A stretch of DNA of 64,000 bases from Congregibacter variabilis (lineage in GTDB: Bacteria; Pseudomonadota; Gammaproteobacteria; Pseudomonadales; Halieaceae): contig NZ_CP136864.1 in NCBI RefSeq assembly GCF_045689235.1, forward strand, positions 2,914,001-2,978,000. Reading direction: 5' to 3'. Positions 24,270 through 33,157 of this stretch are shown here, in pieces. A program made the translations under genes and the position numbers. The notes below the pieces were generated by a model. That model made no database searches, was not told the DNA's origin, and worked only from the letters and a program-made list of their open reading frames with translations. The first letter of the stretch is position 1; each line of letters begins with the position of its first letter.

Positions 24270-25157
24270 TCAGCGCGCCTTGGGTGGGCGAGGGAACAAC
24301 ACCGGAGTGGCGGCGCGATAGGCGCGATAGTCGTCCTGCTCACCCCAACGCTTTAGGGCATGAGCATCCAGCATTGGAATGCCACTGATTTTTGTTAAGA
24401 GCAGGTATACGAATACGGGTGAAATCAGCGTCGCGTACTGCCAGCCCTGTAAGGCGGGTGCCGCGATAATGGCAATGCCGCACCACAGCAGGATTTCACC
24501 GAAATAGTTAGGGTGTCGTGACCAGGCCCAGAGGCCGTGTTGAATAAACCTGTCACTATTCTCTGGAGTGCGTCGAAACTCTCGTTTTTGTCTGTCGGCG
24601 GTTACTTCTATGGCAAAGCCTGCGACCCAAAGTGTCAGGCCGAGTATGCCGGTGATGCCAAGAGCGGGCTTCAATGTTGATGTCATAGCCGCGAGTGCAG
24701 CGGCGGCGGTCATCACCACCCATAGTCCCTGAAGCGTCCAGGTCATCATGAAGCGAAAGAAAAAGGGCTTAATGCGATCAAAGCGCCGGTCCGAGCCGGC
24801 GTCGCGAATACGCAGAAATAGGAAACTGCCCAGTCGCACGGCCCAAATGGCGATGAGCGCTGCGAGCAGTTGGGAGCGGGGGTCATTGTTCAGCCACAAT
24901 GCGCAGGCTACGACGGATACATAGGTCACAGAACCGGTGAAGTCGTAATAGCGTTCTGACTGGGTCAGGTAGGCTGGAACAAATACTATCCACTGAATCG
25001 CAAAGGCGAGGGCGGCGATGAGGGCAAAGACCGGTATGCCCTCAATTTGCTGCCCACCATAGCCCCCGGCCAGCGCCATGGCAGCGGCAATCAACACGGC
25101 GATAAAGATACCGATGATAGATTTGCTCGCTGGTGGCTTCTTGTCTATGTCGTTCAT
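24270..25157 (-). CDS. DUF1295 membrane protein (steroid 5-alpha-reductase family)
   Basis: A 295-residue membrane protein with about seven helices. GLWAWSRHPNYFGEILLWCG and the neighbouring RRTPENSDRFIQHG form the C-terminal NADPH-binding signature of DUF1295/steroid-5-alpha-reductase proteins. It probably reduces or modifies a lipid double bond, of unknown substrate. First in a three-gene operon with the acyltransferase ten bases away, so a lipid-remodelling job is likely. Confidence 0.85.
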   Translation of the reverse strand: MNDIDKKPPASKSIIGIFIAVLIAAAMALAGGYGGQQIEGIPVFALIAALAFAIQWIVFVPAYLTQSERYYDFTGSVTYVSVVACALWLNNDPRSQLLAALIAIWAVRLGSFLFLRIRDAGSDRRFDRIKPFFFRFMMTWTLQGLWVVMTAAAALAAMTSTLKPALGITGILGLTLWVAGFAIEVTADRQKREFRRTPENSDRFIQHGLWAWSRHPNYFGEILLWCGIAIIAAPALQGWQYATLISPVFVYLLLTKISGIPMLDAHALKRWGEQDDYRAYRAATPVLFPRPPKAR

Positions 25158-25204
25158 TTGAGAGGCTCCGTTTACTCAGACGCCTAGTCTAGCGCAAGCT
25201 CGCT

Positions 25205-25233
25205 TTGACGGCCTTTTATTCAGCTTCTACTAT
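25205..25233 (+). promoter_or_regulatory. Sigma-70-like promoter for the HD-domain gene
   Basis: TTGACG at 25205-25210 and TACTAT at 25228-25233 are separated by exactly 17 bases. The transcript would carry a leader of about 105 bases before the gene at 25347. This is the best-formed promoter I see in the window. Confidence 0.65.
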
Positions 25234-25346
25234 ACTAGCCCGTGTAATCACAGAATGTTGTCGACAGTCTGGCCTGCTTGCGCCAACGCCCAGAGTATTG
25301 TTTTATCTCCGCTGAGATTTACAGCGGCATCTAATAAGGAAAGCCT

Positions 25347-25937
25347 ATGAATACTGCATTACCCGAACGCGCCAAGTTCCACCACATGAAAGATGGTACT
25401 GCTGAAGATTGGCAGGTCATCATGAAGGAATTCCAGACTGCAGCGGCCGAGTTACCTGATCGGATGCTTGAGCATCTGCGAGTGCTCGATGGGGACTGCG
25501 GCGGGTTTCCGGTAGATCGTCTCACTCACTGCCTCCAAACTGCCACCCTCGCCCACAAGGACGGAAAGGATGAGGAATACGTTGTCTGCGCTCTCTTGCA
25601 CGACATTGGCGATACTTTAGGGCCTTACAATCATGCGGACATTGCGGCGACTTACCTTGAGCCCTTTGTCAGTGAGCAGAACTATTGGATGGTCAAGCAC
25701 CACGCTATTTTTCAGGGCTATTACTTTTTTCACCACATCGGTTTGGATCGGGATCAGCACAAGCAATTTGAATCTCATCCCCACTATGCGTACACCAAAG
25801 AGTTCATTGAAAAGTATGACGCGCCAGCATTTGATCCTGACGCAGAGACGTATTCTTTAGAGTTCTTCGAGCCCATGGTGCGACGGGTTTTTGCGGCCCC
25901 CAAGGCATCCTTGTACAAAGCTGCCCTGGAAGAGTAA
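25347..25937 (+). CDS. HD-domain protein, possible PhnZ/MIOX-like diiron oxygenase
   Basis: A 196-residue soluble protein. Candidate metal ligands are His61 in LTHCLQTA, His85-Asp86 in LLHDIGD, His96, His118 or His119, and Asp158 in KYDAPAFDP. This H..HD..H..H..D set resembles the mixed-valent diiron HD oxygenases (myo-inositol oxygenase, PhnZ, TmpB) more than simple HD phosphohydrolases. The ATG follows AAGGAAAG. Oxygenase activity and substrate are inferred; no phosphonate or inositol genes lie nearby. It stands alone under its own promoter. Confidence 0.75.
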   Translation: MNTALPERAKFHHMKDGTAEDWQVIMKEFQTAAAELPDRMLEHLRVLDGDCGGFPVDRLTHCLQTATLAHKDGKDEEYVVCALLHDIGDTLGPYNHADIAATYLEPFVSEQNYWMVKHHAIFQGYYFFHHIGLDRDQHKQFESHPHYAYTKEFIEKYDAPAFDPDAETYSLEFFEPMVRRVFAAPKASLYKAALEE

Positions 25938-25967
25938 GCGTCCCCCGGGGAGCCTTGCCTCCCCGGC

Positions 25968-26822
25968 TCAGACTTTTTTGGCCAAGCCAAGCATTTTGGC
26001 AATCGCCTTGTCGAGCATCCTCGGCGAGGCGACCTGCATCATCAGCTTTTCTATTTTGCGTCCTTTCACAGCTGCATAACGCACCTTCGGTTTTGCCGTG
26101 GTCAGTGCCGTGTAAATTAGTTCGCCCAGCCGATCCGCGGGGTAGCCGTCGCGTCCCTGGCTAATAAAAACTTTCTGAAAGCGCTCGAGAATCGGGCGAT
26201 AAGGAGAGTTGGCGTACTGTTCAACGTCGACGTCCTCTGCCTTGTCCCAGATGGCCGTTTTTACCGGGCCCGGTCCGATGACGATGACGTCGATACCAAA
26301 GAGCATCAGCTCCCGGCGAAGAGACTCCGAATACCCTTCAAGGCCAAATTTTGAAGCAGAGTAGGGGCCGAGGAATGGCATCGCCCGGATGCCCGAAACA
26401 GAACTGATGTTAACAATGCGTCCCGGCGGTCCCTGTAGTTCTGGATCTGCGCCGAGCAGAGGAGCAAATGCCTGGGTTACCAAAAACGGACCCATCAGGT
26501 TGACCTCAAGCTGCTTACGGTAGTCACTTTCAGGCACCTCAAGCAAAGGACCCGAAACTGCGATACCGGCATTGTTCACCAGGCCTGCCAGAGTCGTTCC
26601 TCCAAGGGCTTCCCGAACAGAGGCTGCTGCTTTGGCAATGGCCGCGGTGTCTACCACGTCGAAGATTAACGGCGCGAAATTATCACCCAGCTCGGCTTGC
26701 ACCCGTTCGGCATCCGCCTGATTACGTACGGATCCAAAAACACGGAATCCCCGTGCGATCATGACTTTTGCCGCCGCATGGCCGATGCCCGTGGATACTC
26801 CGGTTATTACTACACTTTGCAT
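25968..26822 (-). CDS. Short-chain dehydrogenase/reductase
   Basis: A 284-residue classical SDR. GVSTGIGHAAA is the nucleotide-binding glycine motif, NNAGIA the structural motif, and YSASKFGLEG the active-site Tyr-Lys. ATG 26822 starts at MQSVVITGVSTG; the longer frame to 26921 adds a leader with no family match. It probably oxidises or reduces an alcohol/ketone with NAD(P). Its longer N-terminus and 284-residue size fit members acting on retinol-like or steroid-like substrates, but this is not decisive. Confidence 0.88.
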   Translation of the reverse strand: MQSVVITGVSTGIGHAAAKVMIARGFRVFGSVRNQADAERVQAELGDNFAPLIFDVVDTAAIAKAAASVREALGGTTLAGLVNNAGIAVSGPLLEVPESDYRKQLEVNLMGPFLVTQAFAPLLGADPELQGPPGRIVNISSVSGIRAMPFLGPYSASKFGLEGYSESLRRELMLFGIDVIVIGPGPVKTAIWDKAEDVDVEQYANSPYRPILERFQKVFISQGRDGYPADRLGELIYTALTTAKPKVRYAAVKGRKIEKLMMQVASPRMLDKAIAKMLGLAKKV

Positions 26823-26951
26823 GTTTGCCTGATCCTGTATTGGAATGTGATGTTTACGGAATGACTGGGAGCTCAGATTTACTGGCCCCCGGCGACCGCG
26901 CACTGCTAAGCTCCACAGCATCCTCCTACTGCTGAACAGGCGTCAAGCTTC

Positions 26952-28136
26952 TTGAGTAATAACGCACGAGTGACGCTGGCCTGTTTCTTTGCCTATTTCG
27001 TGATGTCCGGAATGCTGGCGCCTATCGGTATCGTCTTACCCCCACTGGCGGAATATCTTGGAGAGCCAGTCGCGGCGGTGGCGCCGATATTCAGTTGGCT
27101 CACCCTGGGTATTTTGCTCGGATCCGCCTTGGCACTGGTAGTGTTTGATGTGTTGACGGTACGGGTCTGGATTCTTTTGGTTTATCTGGCTATTGCCGCT
27201 GCCCTGCTGACGTTACGCTTGTCTGACTCTGCGCTGGCCCTGCGTCTTTCTTTGGGTGTGGTCGGTGCCGCCTGTGGCATTGGATTGGCGGCAGCCGCAA
27301 GCACAATCACGCAGCTCTATGCAGAGGATCATCGCGCCTCCATGTTGGTGATCACCGATGGCTCCTTCAGTGTGGCGGGCATCGTGATCTCAACGCTGGC
27401 GGTGTCGCTCGTCGCGGCGGGTTTGCATTGGTCCACGTCTTACCTCGCGGTCGCCGCCGTTGCTGTCATGGTGGTGCTGCTGGTGGCAACAGCACGTTTT
27501 CCCGATGGCGGTAGTAGCGACACTGATGATGGCCTGCCTGCGGGCGGTGCAGCCTGGCCTTTGCCTGTCTGGCTATGCATTTTGGCGCTGTTTCTCTATA
27601 CCCTCGGACAGTACTCCTTGCTCTGGTGGCTTCCCACCTACCTTGAGGAGGCATTGGGTGCTCCCCGGGAGGCTGCCGGGGCAGTGGTGGCAAGATTCTG
27701 GACTGGGATGCTTGTTACCCAGTTGCTTGTGGCCTGGTGGGTCCTGCGTATCGGCGCCCGCCGTCTGGTGCTTCTGAGCGTTAGCGGGGCTTTTTTGGGC
27801 TCGCTGCCTTTGTGGCTCAACGAATCACTGACGTTGCTGCCCTGGCTGTCACTCATCTGGGGTGTCGCTAATCTGGGCTTGCTCAAGATCGTTATCTCCT
27901 TTGCCACCCTCGCAGTTCCCAACCCTAGTCCACGATTGGTTGCTGCTTTATTGTTTGGCGCTACCTCGGGCACTGCAATCAGTCCCAAGGTCACCAGTAT
28001 TATTGTGGAGGCGATGGACACGCGGGCTGTTCTGCAGTTTGGATCTCTTTGTTATCTTGTCCTGGGGATTCTGGTTTTCGTCGCCTGGTGGCTGATGCAC
28101 AGTCGCGTAGATACAGGCCCGAGTGCGGGCAAATAA
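26952..28136 (+). CDS. MFS transporter, TsgA-like
   Basis: A 394-residue transporter with twelve helices. It matches the TsgA family of E. coli in length and in segments such as GVVGAACGIGLAAAAST and the GQYSLLWWLPTYLEEALG helix. A TTG at 26952 opens the frame. TsgA's substrate is not firmly known. It is 18 bases upstream of the 2-oxoglutarate oxygenase gene, so the two likely form an operon in which the transporter supplies or exports the oxygenase substrate. Confidence 0.82.
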   Translation: MSNNARVTLACFFAYFVMSGMLAPIGIVLPPLAEYLGEPVAAVAPIFSWLTLGILLGSALALVVFDVLTVRVWILLVYLAIAAALLTLRLSDSALALRLSLGVVGAACGIGLAAAASTITQLYAEDHRASMLVITDGSFSVAGIVISTLAVSLVAAGLHWSTSYLAVAAVAVMVVLLVATARFPDGGSSDTDDGLPAGGAAWPLPVWLCILALFLYTLGQYSLLWWLPTYLEEALGAPREAAGAVVARFWTGMLVTQLLVAWWVLRIGARRLVLLSVSGAFLGSLPLWLNESLTLLPWLSLIWGVANLGLLKIVISFATLAVPNPSPRLVAALLFGATSGTAISPKVTSIIVEAMDTRAVLQFGSLCYLVLGILVFVAWWLMHSRVDTGPSAGK

Positions 28137-28154
28137 TTGGAGCGTCGTACCGCT

Positions 28155-28997
28155 ATGACTGTTGCAGTAGTAGATATGTTCTCCGCCGAAGCAGAGATGG
28201 CTTTTGTGGAAACTTTGAGACGTACGGGGTTTGCCGTGTTGCGCAACCCGCCGCTGGATGCTGCGCGCATGGAGAAAATGGCCAGAGACTGGCGGGATTT
28301 TTTTCTCGGTGAAGACAAGTGGAATTATCTGGCGGAGGAAACTCCATCAGGGAACACCAGTGGTTTTATCCCCCCCGACGTTTCAGAAACCGCCGTGGGT
28401 CATGATCGGAAAGACCTGAAAGAATTCTTTCACATTGTTCCCGAGACGATACTCCCGGCCCGCTTGGCTGATGACGCCGCAGCGCACCTTGATGAGGCAC
28501 GGAAGCTGGGAAAGTTGCTGTTGGGCTGGTTGGATATCCATTGCGGCAATGCACTACCAGCAGATTTGCGGGGCCAATTGGCGGAGAGCCTCTCACCTTC
28601 AGATAGTCTGCTTAGAATTCTGCACTATCCACCACTGACGGGTGATGAGCAGCCCGGTGCAGTTCGTGCGGCGGCACATGAGGATATCAATCTGATAACT
28701 CTCTTGCCGGTCTCTGCCGAGCCTGGTTTGCAGGTTATGGCACGAGATGGTCAGTGGATGGATGTTCCCGGTCGGCCCGGTGATGTCATTGTGAACTCTG
28801 GTGACATGTTGCAGGAGGCATCGTCACGACAGTTACCATCGACCTCTCACAGGGTGATCAATCCGCCGGATGCGCACAGTAATCTGTCGCGTATTTCCAT
28901 GCCGTACTTTATTGCACCGGACCTTGATATCCGACTATCAAAACACCACACCGCCGGAAGTTATCTTAAAGAGCGTCTGGATTTATTGGCCCGCTAG
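28155..28997 (+). CDS. 2-oxoglutarate/Fe(II)-dependent oxygenase, isopenicillin-N-synthase-like
   Basis: A 280-residue double-stranded beta-helix enzyme. Iron ligands are visible as His and Asp in HEDINLITLL and His in STSHRVINPP, and the 2-oxoglutarate arginine region reads NLSRISMPYF. ATG 28155 is preferred; a TTG at 28137 lacks a ribosome site. The substrate is unknown. Its last 15 bases overlap the convergent nucleoside-hydrolase gene. Confidence 0.87.
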   Translation: MTVAVVDMFSAEAEMAFVETLRRTGFAVLRNPPLDAARMEKMARDWRDFFLGEDKWNYLAEETPSGNTSGFIPPDVSETAVGHDRKDLKEFFHIVPETILPARLADDAAAHLDEARKLGKLLLGWLDIHCGNALPADLRGQLAESLSPSDSLLRILHYPPLTGDEQPGAVRAAAHEDINLITLLPVSAEPGLQVMARDGQWMDVPGRPGDVIVNSGDMLQEASSRQLPSTSHRVINPPDAHSNLSRISMPYFIAPDLDIRLSKHHTAGSYLKERLDLLAR

Positions 28998-29945
28998 AGA
29001 CAGGGTTTCGAGATACAGGGCTTTGACTGCTTGTGCGTCCACCGAGGTGCAAATCCGGCAGTTCGCCCGCTCCAGCCAGGCATCGCTGGCGTAGCGATCC
29101 GGGTGCAAGCCCAGAATAGTTTGCCCCATAGCAATGCCTTCGCAGACTACCCGGGTGGGACCGACTTCTACCCCGTAGTGCTGCGGCGCTAAAAGGTAAG
29201 CCACTGCGCTGGAGTCATGAATTGGACAGCTTCGCTCCCCGTTGACGCCCTCATAAAAATCAAAGTAGAAGCGAGTAATGTCGTGGATGAAGGCGCCGGC
29301 ATCACCGGCCCGGTCGCGCAATGCAGCGATGAATGACTCATCCATAATCGTCTCGGCGGTGACGTCCAGCCCCACCACGGTTACATCCAATCCGCTGTTA
29401 AACACTCGATCTGCAGCAGTGGGGTCTCCAGCCATGTTCGCCTCGGCAACCGGCGACACATTACCCTGATGGCCGCGGCGCATAAACACGCCTCCCATGA
29501 CCACGACCTCTTTGAGTAACTCCGGGAGACGGGGACAAAGATCCAGTGCTTTGGAAAGATTGCTCAATCGACCCACCGCGACAACACTTATTTCGCCGGG
29601 GTATGCCTCTGCCAATTCCACAATGGCTTCCGGCGCTGCCTGCAGTTCGGCTCCCTGGGATGGCTCGGGGAAACTAATGTCACCCAGCCCGTTTTTACCG
29701 TGCACAAAGTCTGGGTGGCCTTGGCCTAACGCCGGGCCAATGGGGCCTGAAGCACCGCGAAAAACCCGTACATCGATGCCAAATCGCTCCCGTACATAGC
29801 AGGCATTGCGTGTTGTGTTCGCGATGCTTGCGTTACCTGACACCGTGGTAATGGCCTCTATGCGTAACCCCGGTGCATAGTGCAAAAACAGCAGTGCCAT
29901 GGCATCGTCAATGCCGATATCGGTGTCAAAAATAACGCGTTTCAT
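28983..29945 (-). CDS. Inosine/uridine-preferring nucleoside hydrolase
   Basis: A 320-residue enzyme hydrolysing ribonucleosides to ribose and free base. The signature VIFDTDIGIDDAMALLF at the start holds the calcium-binding aspartates. ATG 29945 is chosen over 30005 because the signature begins there and it overlaps the upstream stop as ATGA. Released bases could feed the phosphoribosyltransferases and NCS2 permease at 42-48 kb. Third gene of the operon CPXCG-NDH2-nucleoside hydrolase. Confidence 0.93.
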   Translation of the reverse strand: MKRVIFDTDIGIDDAMALLFLHYAPGLRIEAITTVSGNASIANTTRNACYVRERFGIDVRVFRGASGPIGPALGQGHPDFVHGKNGLGDISFPEPSQGAELQAAPEAIVELAEAYPGEISVVAVGRLSNLSKALDLCPRLPELLKEVVVMGGVFMRRGHQGNVSPVAEANMAGDPTAADRVFNSGLDVTVVGLDVTAETIMDESFIAALRDRAGDAGAFIHDITRFYFDFYEGVNGERSCPIHDSSAVAYLLAPQHYGVEVGPTRVVCEGIAMGQTILGLHPDRYASDAWLERANCRICTSVDAQAVKALYLETLSLAGQ

Positions 29946-31150
29946 GTGAGCTTTTGCACCTTCGTCTGCCGTCTGAGCGCTCGCCAATTGCTCAGAGTGG
30001 GCCATAGTAACTGTTCAGTAGCCTGCTTTGAGCGGCCCACCGCGGCATTGAGTCTTTGTTTTGGTGAGCGCAGGTCCAATTGCGTCATAACCGCTGCGAA
30101 TACGGCTTCCTTGGCAGCAGCCAGGGGCGGGCCGGCAAGACAGACACGATCGCTGACCAGTACGCTATCGAGGTCTCCAAAGGCCAGCAATGTCGGCTTG
30201 CCCGAGGGTTTGAAACGCCGCAGAGCCTTGCCGTTTGCGAGGCGCTCGATGTTACCAGCAATACAGCGACCCATATCCAGAGCATGGTAGGCCTGCTTGC
30301 TGATGGGCTCATCCAGCTCTGCAGCGTCCCCGGCTATGAAAACATTCCGGTAGCCCGGGTGGACGAGCGTTTTCTCTACCGGTGCCCAGCGCTTGGTTTC
30401 AGCCAAGCCCGAATCAGCTAAAAGCGGTGGAGGTACCGGACCACCGGTCCAGATAGTCAGATCCGAGCGTAGCCGTCGGCCACTGCGTAACGTTACTGTT
30501 TTGGCAGTGATGCGAGCCACCGGGTCTTTGGTAACGCATGCCACCGCCCATTCTTTACAGTAATGAGCGATGTGTTTGCCTACCGCGGATGGCGCTGCGG
30601 GTAGCAGCGTGCTCTGAGCTTCTACGATAGTGAGCTCCAGGGGCTTGTGGCGATAGCGGCGAAGAACTTCACCCAGCGCTTCGATACCTTCCAGGCCCCC
30701 GCCAATAATGACGACCTTTCCGCCGTCTCGACTTAAGCCCTGCAAACGTCGATGAATTGCCTGGCACTGCGCCACGGATTTGAAGCCATAGCTGTGTTCA
30801 CCCACCCCCGAAACACCATAGTCCGCGTCGGCGCTGCCCAGTGCGACGACCAGATAATCTGCATCGAACCGCTTGTCGGGGCCAACGCGTACTCGCCGTG
30901 CGGTAGGGTCAATGCTGGTGACATCACCGCGGATAAACCGGTGGCCCGCGGCTCGCATGGCGGCCCTAAGCGGAATACGCAGTTGCGTGGGCTTTTTTAC
31001 CGCCGATAGCAGTTCGTGGATGTTGGGCAGGAATTCAAAGTCGGCTTTGCGGTCAATCAGCGTGACGGCAAAACGTTTTGCGTCCAGTGAGTTTGCGCAG
31101 GCAAGGCCTGCAAACCCGCCCCCGACGATAATTACTTTTGGGCGTCTCAT
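29942..31150 (-). CDS. NAD(P)/FAD-dependent oxidoreductase, NDH-2-like
   Basis: A 402-residue flavoprotein. It has two dinucleotide-binding motifs: VIIVGGGFAGLACANSL near the N-terminus for FAD, and VVIIGGGLEGIEALGEVLRR near residue 145 for NAD(P). FIAGDAAELDEP is the C-terminal FAD-contact motif. It resembles type II NADH dehydrogenases that pass electrons to quinone, but membrane anchoring and substrate are not certain. Its start overlaps the CPXCG gene. Confidence 0.88.
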   Translation of the reverse strand: MRRPKVIIVGGGFAGLACANSLDAKRFAVTLIDRKADFEFLPNIHELLSAVKKPTQLRIPLRAAMRAAGHRFIRGDVTSIDPTARRVRVGPDKRFDADYLVVALGSADADYGVSGVGEHSYGFKSVAQCQAIHRRLQGLSRDGGKVVIIGGGLEGIEALGEVLRRYRHKPLELTIVEAQSTLLPAAPSAVGKHIAHYCKEWAVACVTKDPVARITAKTVTLRSGRRLRSDLTIWTGGPVPPPLLADSGLAETKRWAPVEKTLVHPGYRNVFIAGDAAELDEPISKQAYHALDMGRCIAGNIERLANGKALRRFKPSGKPTLLAFGDLDSVLVSDRVCLAGPPLAAAKEAVFAAVMTQLDLRSPKQRLNAAVGRSKQATEQLLWPTLSNWRALRRQTKVQKLT

Positions 31151-31335
31151 TCGTCTTCCCGGCGGACATCAACGGTGAGCTCGCCGTCAATTTGCTCAGT
31201 GACGCTCACTACCATGGGTTGGCAGCAGACCTGGCAATCTTCGATGTAGTTCACCCCACTGTCACCCGCATCAAGCAGTATCGTGAGGGGCTCGCCGCAG
31301 TAGGGGCAGTAAACTTGAGATTCCTGGAGTTCCAT
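31147..31335 (-). CDS. CPXCG-motif cysteine-rich small protein
   Basis: A 62-residue protein with a CPYCG motif near residue 10 and CQVCCQP near residue 35, a probable zinc ribbon. The C-terminus is acidic. Members of this CPXCG family are conserved in marine gammaproteobacteria without known function. First gene of an overlapping three-gene operon; it may be a small metal-binding or regulatory partner of the flavoprotein. Confidence 0.87.
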   Translation of the reverse strand: MELQESQVYCPYCGEPLTILLDAGDSGVNYIEDCQVCCQPMVVSVTEQIDGELTVDVRREDE

Positions 31336-31340
31336 AGGTA

Positions 31341-31913
31341 TCAGCCCTCCAAGCGAATTTCGCAGCGTTCGTTGGCAAGAAAGGCGCGTGTTTCTTCATC
31401 CACGACAAAAGCTGTTTTGTAATCATCCATGCGCTCAGAGGTGTAGCTGCGCAGGCGGCGGCGTCTCAGGGCTGCGCTGAAGCGGCGCATATCCTCGACG
31501 CTCTCCAGAATCAGAGGGGGTACTACTGCCTTGGTGGCGCCCTCACTCTTTGCCACCATGGTGAAGTAGGAGGTATTCGTGTGTTTGACTGTGGCTGTTT
31601 GCACGTTTTCTGCGATGACTTTGATACCCACCACCAGTGAGCTTGATCCCACGTAGTTCACGGACGCCATGAGCGATACTAAATCGCCCACTTCCACCGG
31701 GGCCAGAAAATGTACGTTGTCTACTGATACGGTGACGCAGTAGTTCCGCGCGTGCTTGCTGGCGCAAACATAGGCCACCTTATCCATGAGTGACAGCAAA
31801 GTGCCGCCATGAATCTTGCCGCCAAAATTAGCGTAGGCGGGAATCATAAGCTCCGTCAGCGTGGTCTGAGAGTATCTAACGGTATGGCCATCAGCATGTT
31901 GTTCTACTGACAT
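31341..31913 (-). CDS. Acyl-CoA thioesterase (YciA-like hotdog)
   Basis: A 190-residue hotdog thioesterase. ANFGGKIHGGTLLSLMDK carries the catalytic-helix pattern of YciA/BFIT-type acyl-CoA hydrolases. The C-terminal ~50 residues are basic and variable. ATG 31913 lies just after the upstream stop, so the gene is coupled to the NTF2-like gene. It should cleave a broad set of cytosolic acyl-CoAs. Confidence 0.87.
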   Translation of the reverse strand: MSVEQHADGHTVRYSQTTLTELMIPAYANFGGKIHGGTLLSLMDKVAYVCASKHARNYCVTVSVDNVHFLAPVEVGDLVSLMASVNYVGSSSLVVGIKVIAENVQTATVKHTNTSYFTMVAKSEGATKAVVPPLILESVEDMRRFSAALRRRRLRSYTSERMDDYKTAFVVDEETRAFLANERCEIRLEG

Positions 31914-31914
31914 T

Positions 31915-32445
31915 TCAGTTGTCCTTGTTGTCCGTATCGGCGGCTCGAGTTTCAAAACCTTCGGTGGCGACCTTGGCGACGTCTGCGAATCGTTCGTTGG
32001 GCACCAGGGCGGTCAGGGAATAGTGAGCAATTTTCCACGCATCGCCGACTTTCAGAAGTACGCCTGTACCTCGAAAGCGACCCCAGCGCTGGGAAACAAC
32101 AATTTCGTCAAACCATGCACTTTCGCCGCCAGGACCCATGGTCACGAAACGTTTTTCGGGACTGTAGGCCCAGCCGGTACCACCGGCAAATCTCTCGGTA
32201 ACGTAGTCACGAAACTCAGGCAGCGGCCAACGCTCCCAGTCGTCCGTACCCATAAATACGCCATCGGCCGCAAAATAGCCCAGGTAGCGCTCGCGGTCTG
32301 CGTCTGCTGCAGCCTGATGGAAGTCATCAAGCAGTGCATTGATGGCGCTCTGAGGGCCATTATCTGCCACAGTAGGTACAGCAAGCAGGAGCAATAGGAT
32401 TAACTTTGAGAGTAAAACGCGGCGCGAAGTAAAACGGGTTTGCAT
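31915..32445 (-). CDS. Exported NTF2-like (SnoaL_3 type) protein
   Basis: A 176-residue precursor. The signal LILLLLLAVPTVA is followed by an NTF2-like cone fold (INALLDDFHQAAADADRERY, then FMGTDDWERWP). Such SnoaL-like proteins are often small ligand binders or isomerases; catalytic residues are not evident. It is directly upstream of the thioesterase with a one-base gap. Confidence 0.78.
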   Translation of the reverse strand: MQTRFTSRRVLLSKLILLLLLAVPTVADNGPQSAINALLDDFHQAAADADRERYLGYFAADGVFMGTDDWERWPLPEFRDYVTERFAGGTGWAYSPEKRFVTMGPGGESAWFDEIVVSQRWGRFRGTGVLLKVGDAWKIAHYSLTALVPNERFADVAKVATEGFETRAADTDNKDN

Positions 32446-32665
32446 GGGGAGTTCCTGTCGGGGGCTTGTGCGAAGAAGAATACCTCGCCAACATAGGCTT
32501 TATCAGCAATCAGGAAAACCCCTCCTGGACGCAGTATTTTCTTTTGCGGCTTAGGTGACACTGCTTTTTTGAATGTCGTGTTTGAGTAAACAGGCATTAG
32601 TTGGCAAAACTTTCACGAATAAGTGGACTCAAAGTTCGCTCATTCCTAAAGCCAGGATAACTTGT

Positions 32666-33073
32666 ATGTCCACAACCTCGACTCCACGGCATCTGGAGCT
32701 ATCTCTTTTGCTCCTGCGCGCCACAATTTTCCTGGTCATGTTCGTCTGGACCCTGGACAAGTTTGTAAACCCCGCGCACAGCGGTCGCGTGTTTGAACAC
32801 TTTTACGGGATAGGCGGTTTGTCGCCCACGGTGTTTATGGTTATGGGTGTGTTGCAGCTGATACTGGTAGTTGCCTTCGTGCTGGGAATTGGGAAGCGCG
32901 TTACCTACGGCTTGGTGATGCTGTTGCATGCCGGTTCTACGCTGTCGTCCTGGGCACAGTATCTGGACCCCTTTAACAATCTTTTGTTCTTCGCGGCCTG
33001 GCCTATGTTCGCTGCCTGTATCGCGCTATATCTCATGCGTGACCACGATCGCCTCTGGTCCTTAGGAAAGTAA
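32666..33073 (+). CDS. DoxX-like membrane protein
   Basis: A 135-residue inner-membrane protein with four helices (LLLRATIFLVMFVWTLDKFV onward), matching DoxX/DUF4870-like small quinone-linked subunits in pattern. ATG 32666 follows AGGATA; a long upstream frame lacks a start signal. The sulfatase gene begins 84 bases later on the same strand. An electron-transfer role is possible but not shown. Confidence 0.65.
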   Translation: MSTTSTPRHLELSLLLLRATIFLVMFVWTLDKFVNPAHSGRVFEHFYGIGGLSPTVFMVMGVLQLILVVAFVLGIGKRVTYGLVMLLHAGSTLSSWAQYLDPFNNLLFFAAWPMFAACIALYLMRDHDRLWSLGK

Positions 33074-33157
33074 CGGCAACAAATTGAGTCCACGGTGATT
33101 ATTGGGCTCAAGGTGGTATAAAGTTCACTCAAAACTATAACTATCTGAGGAACTGAC

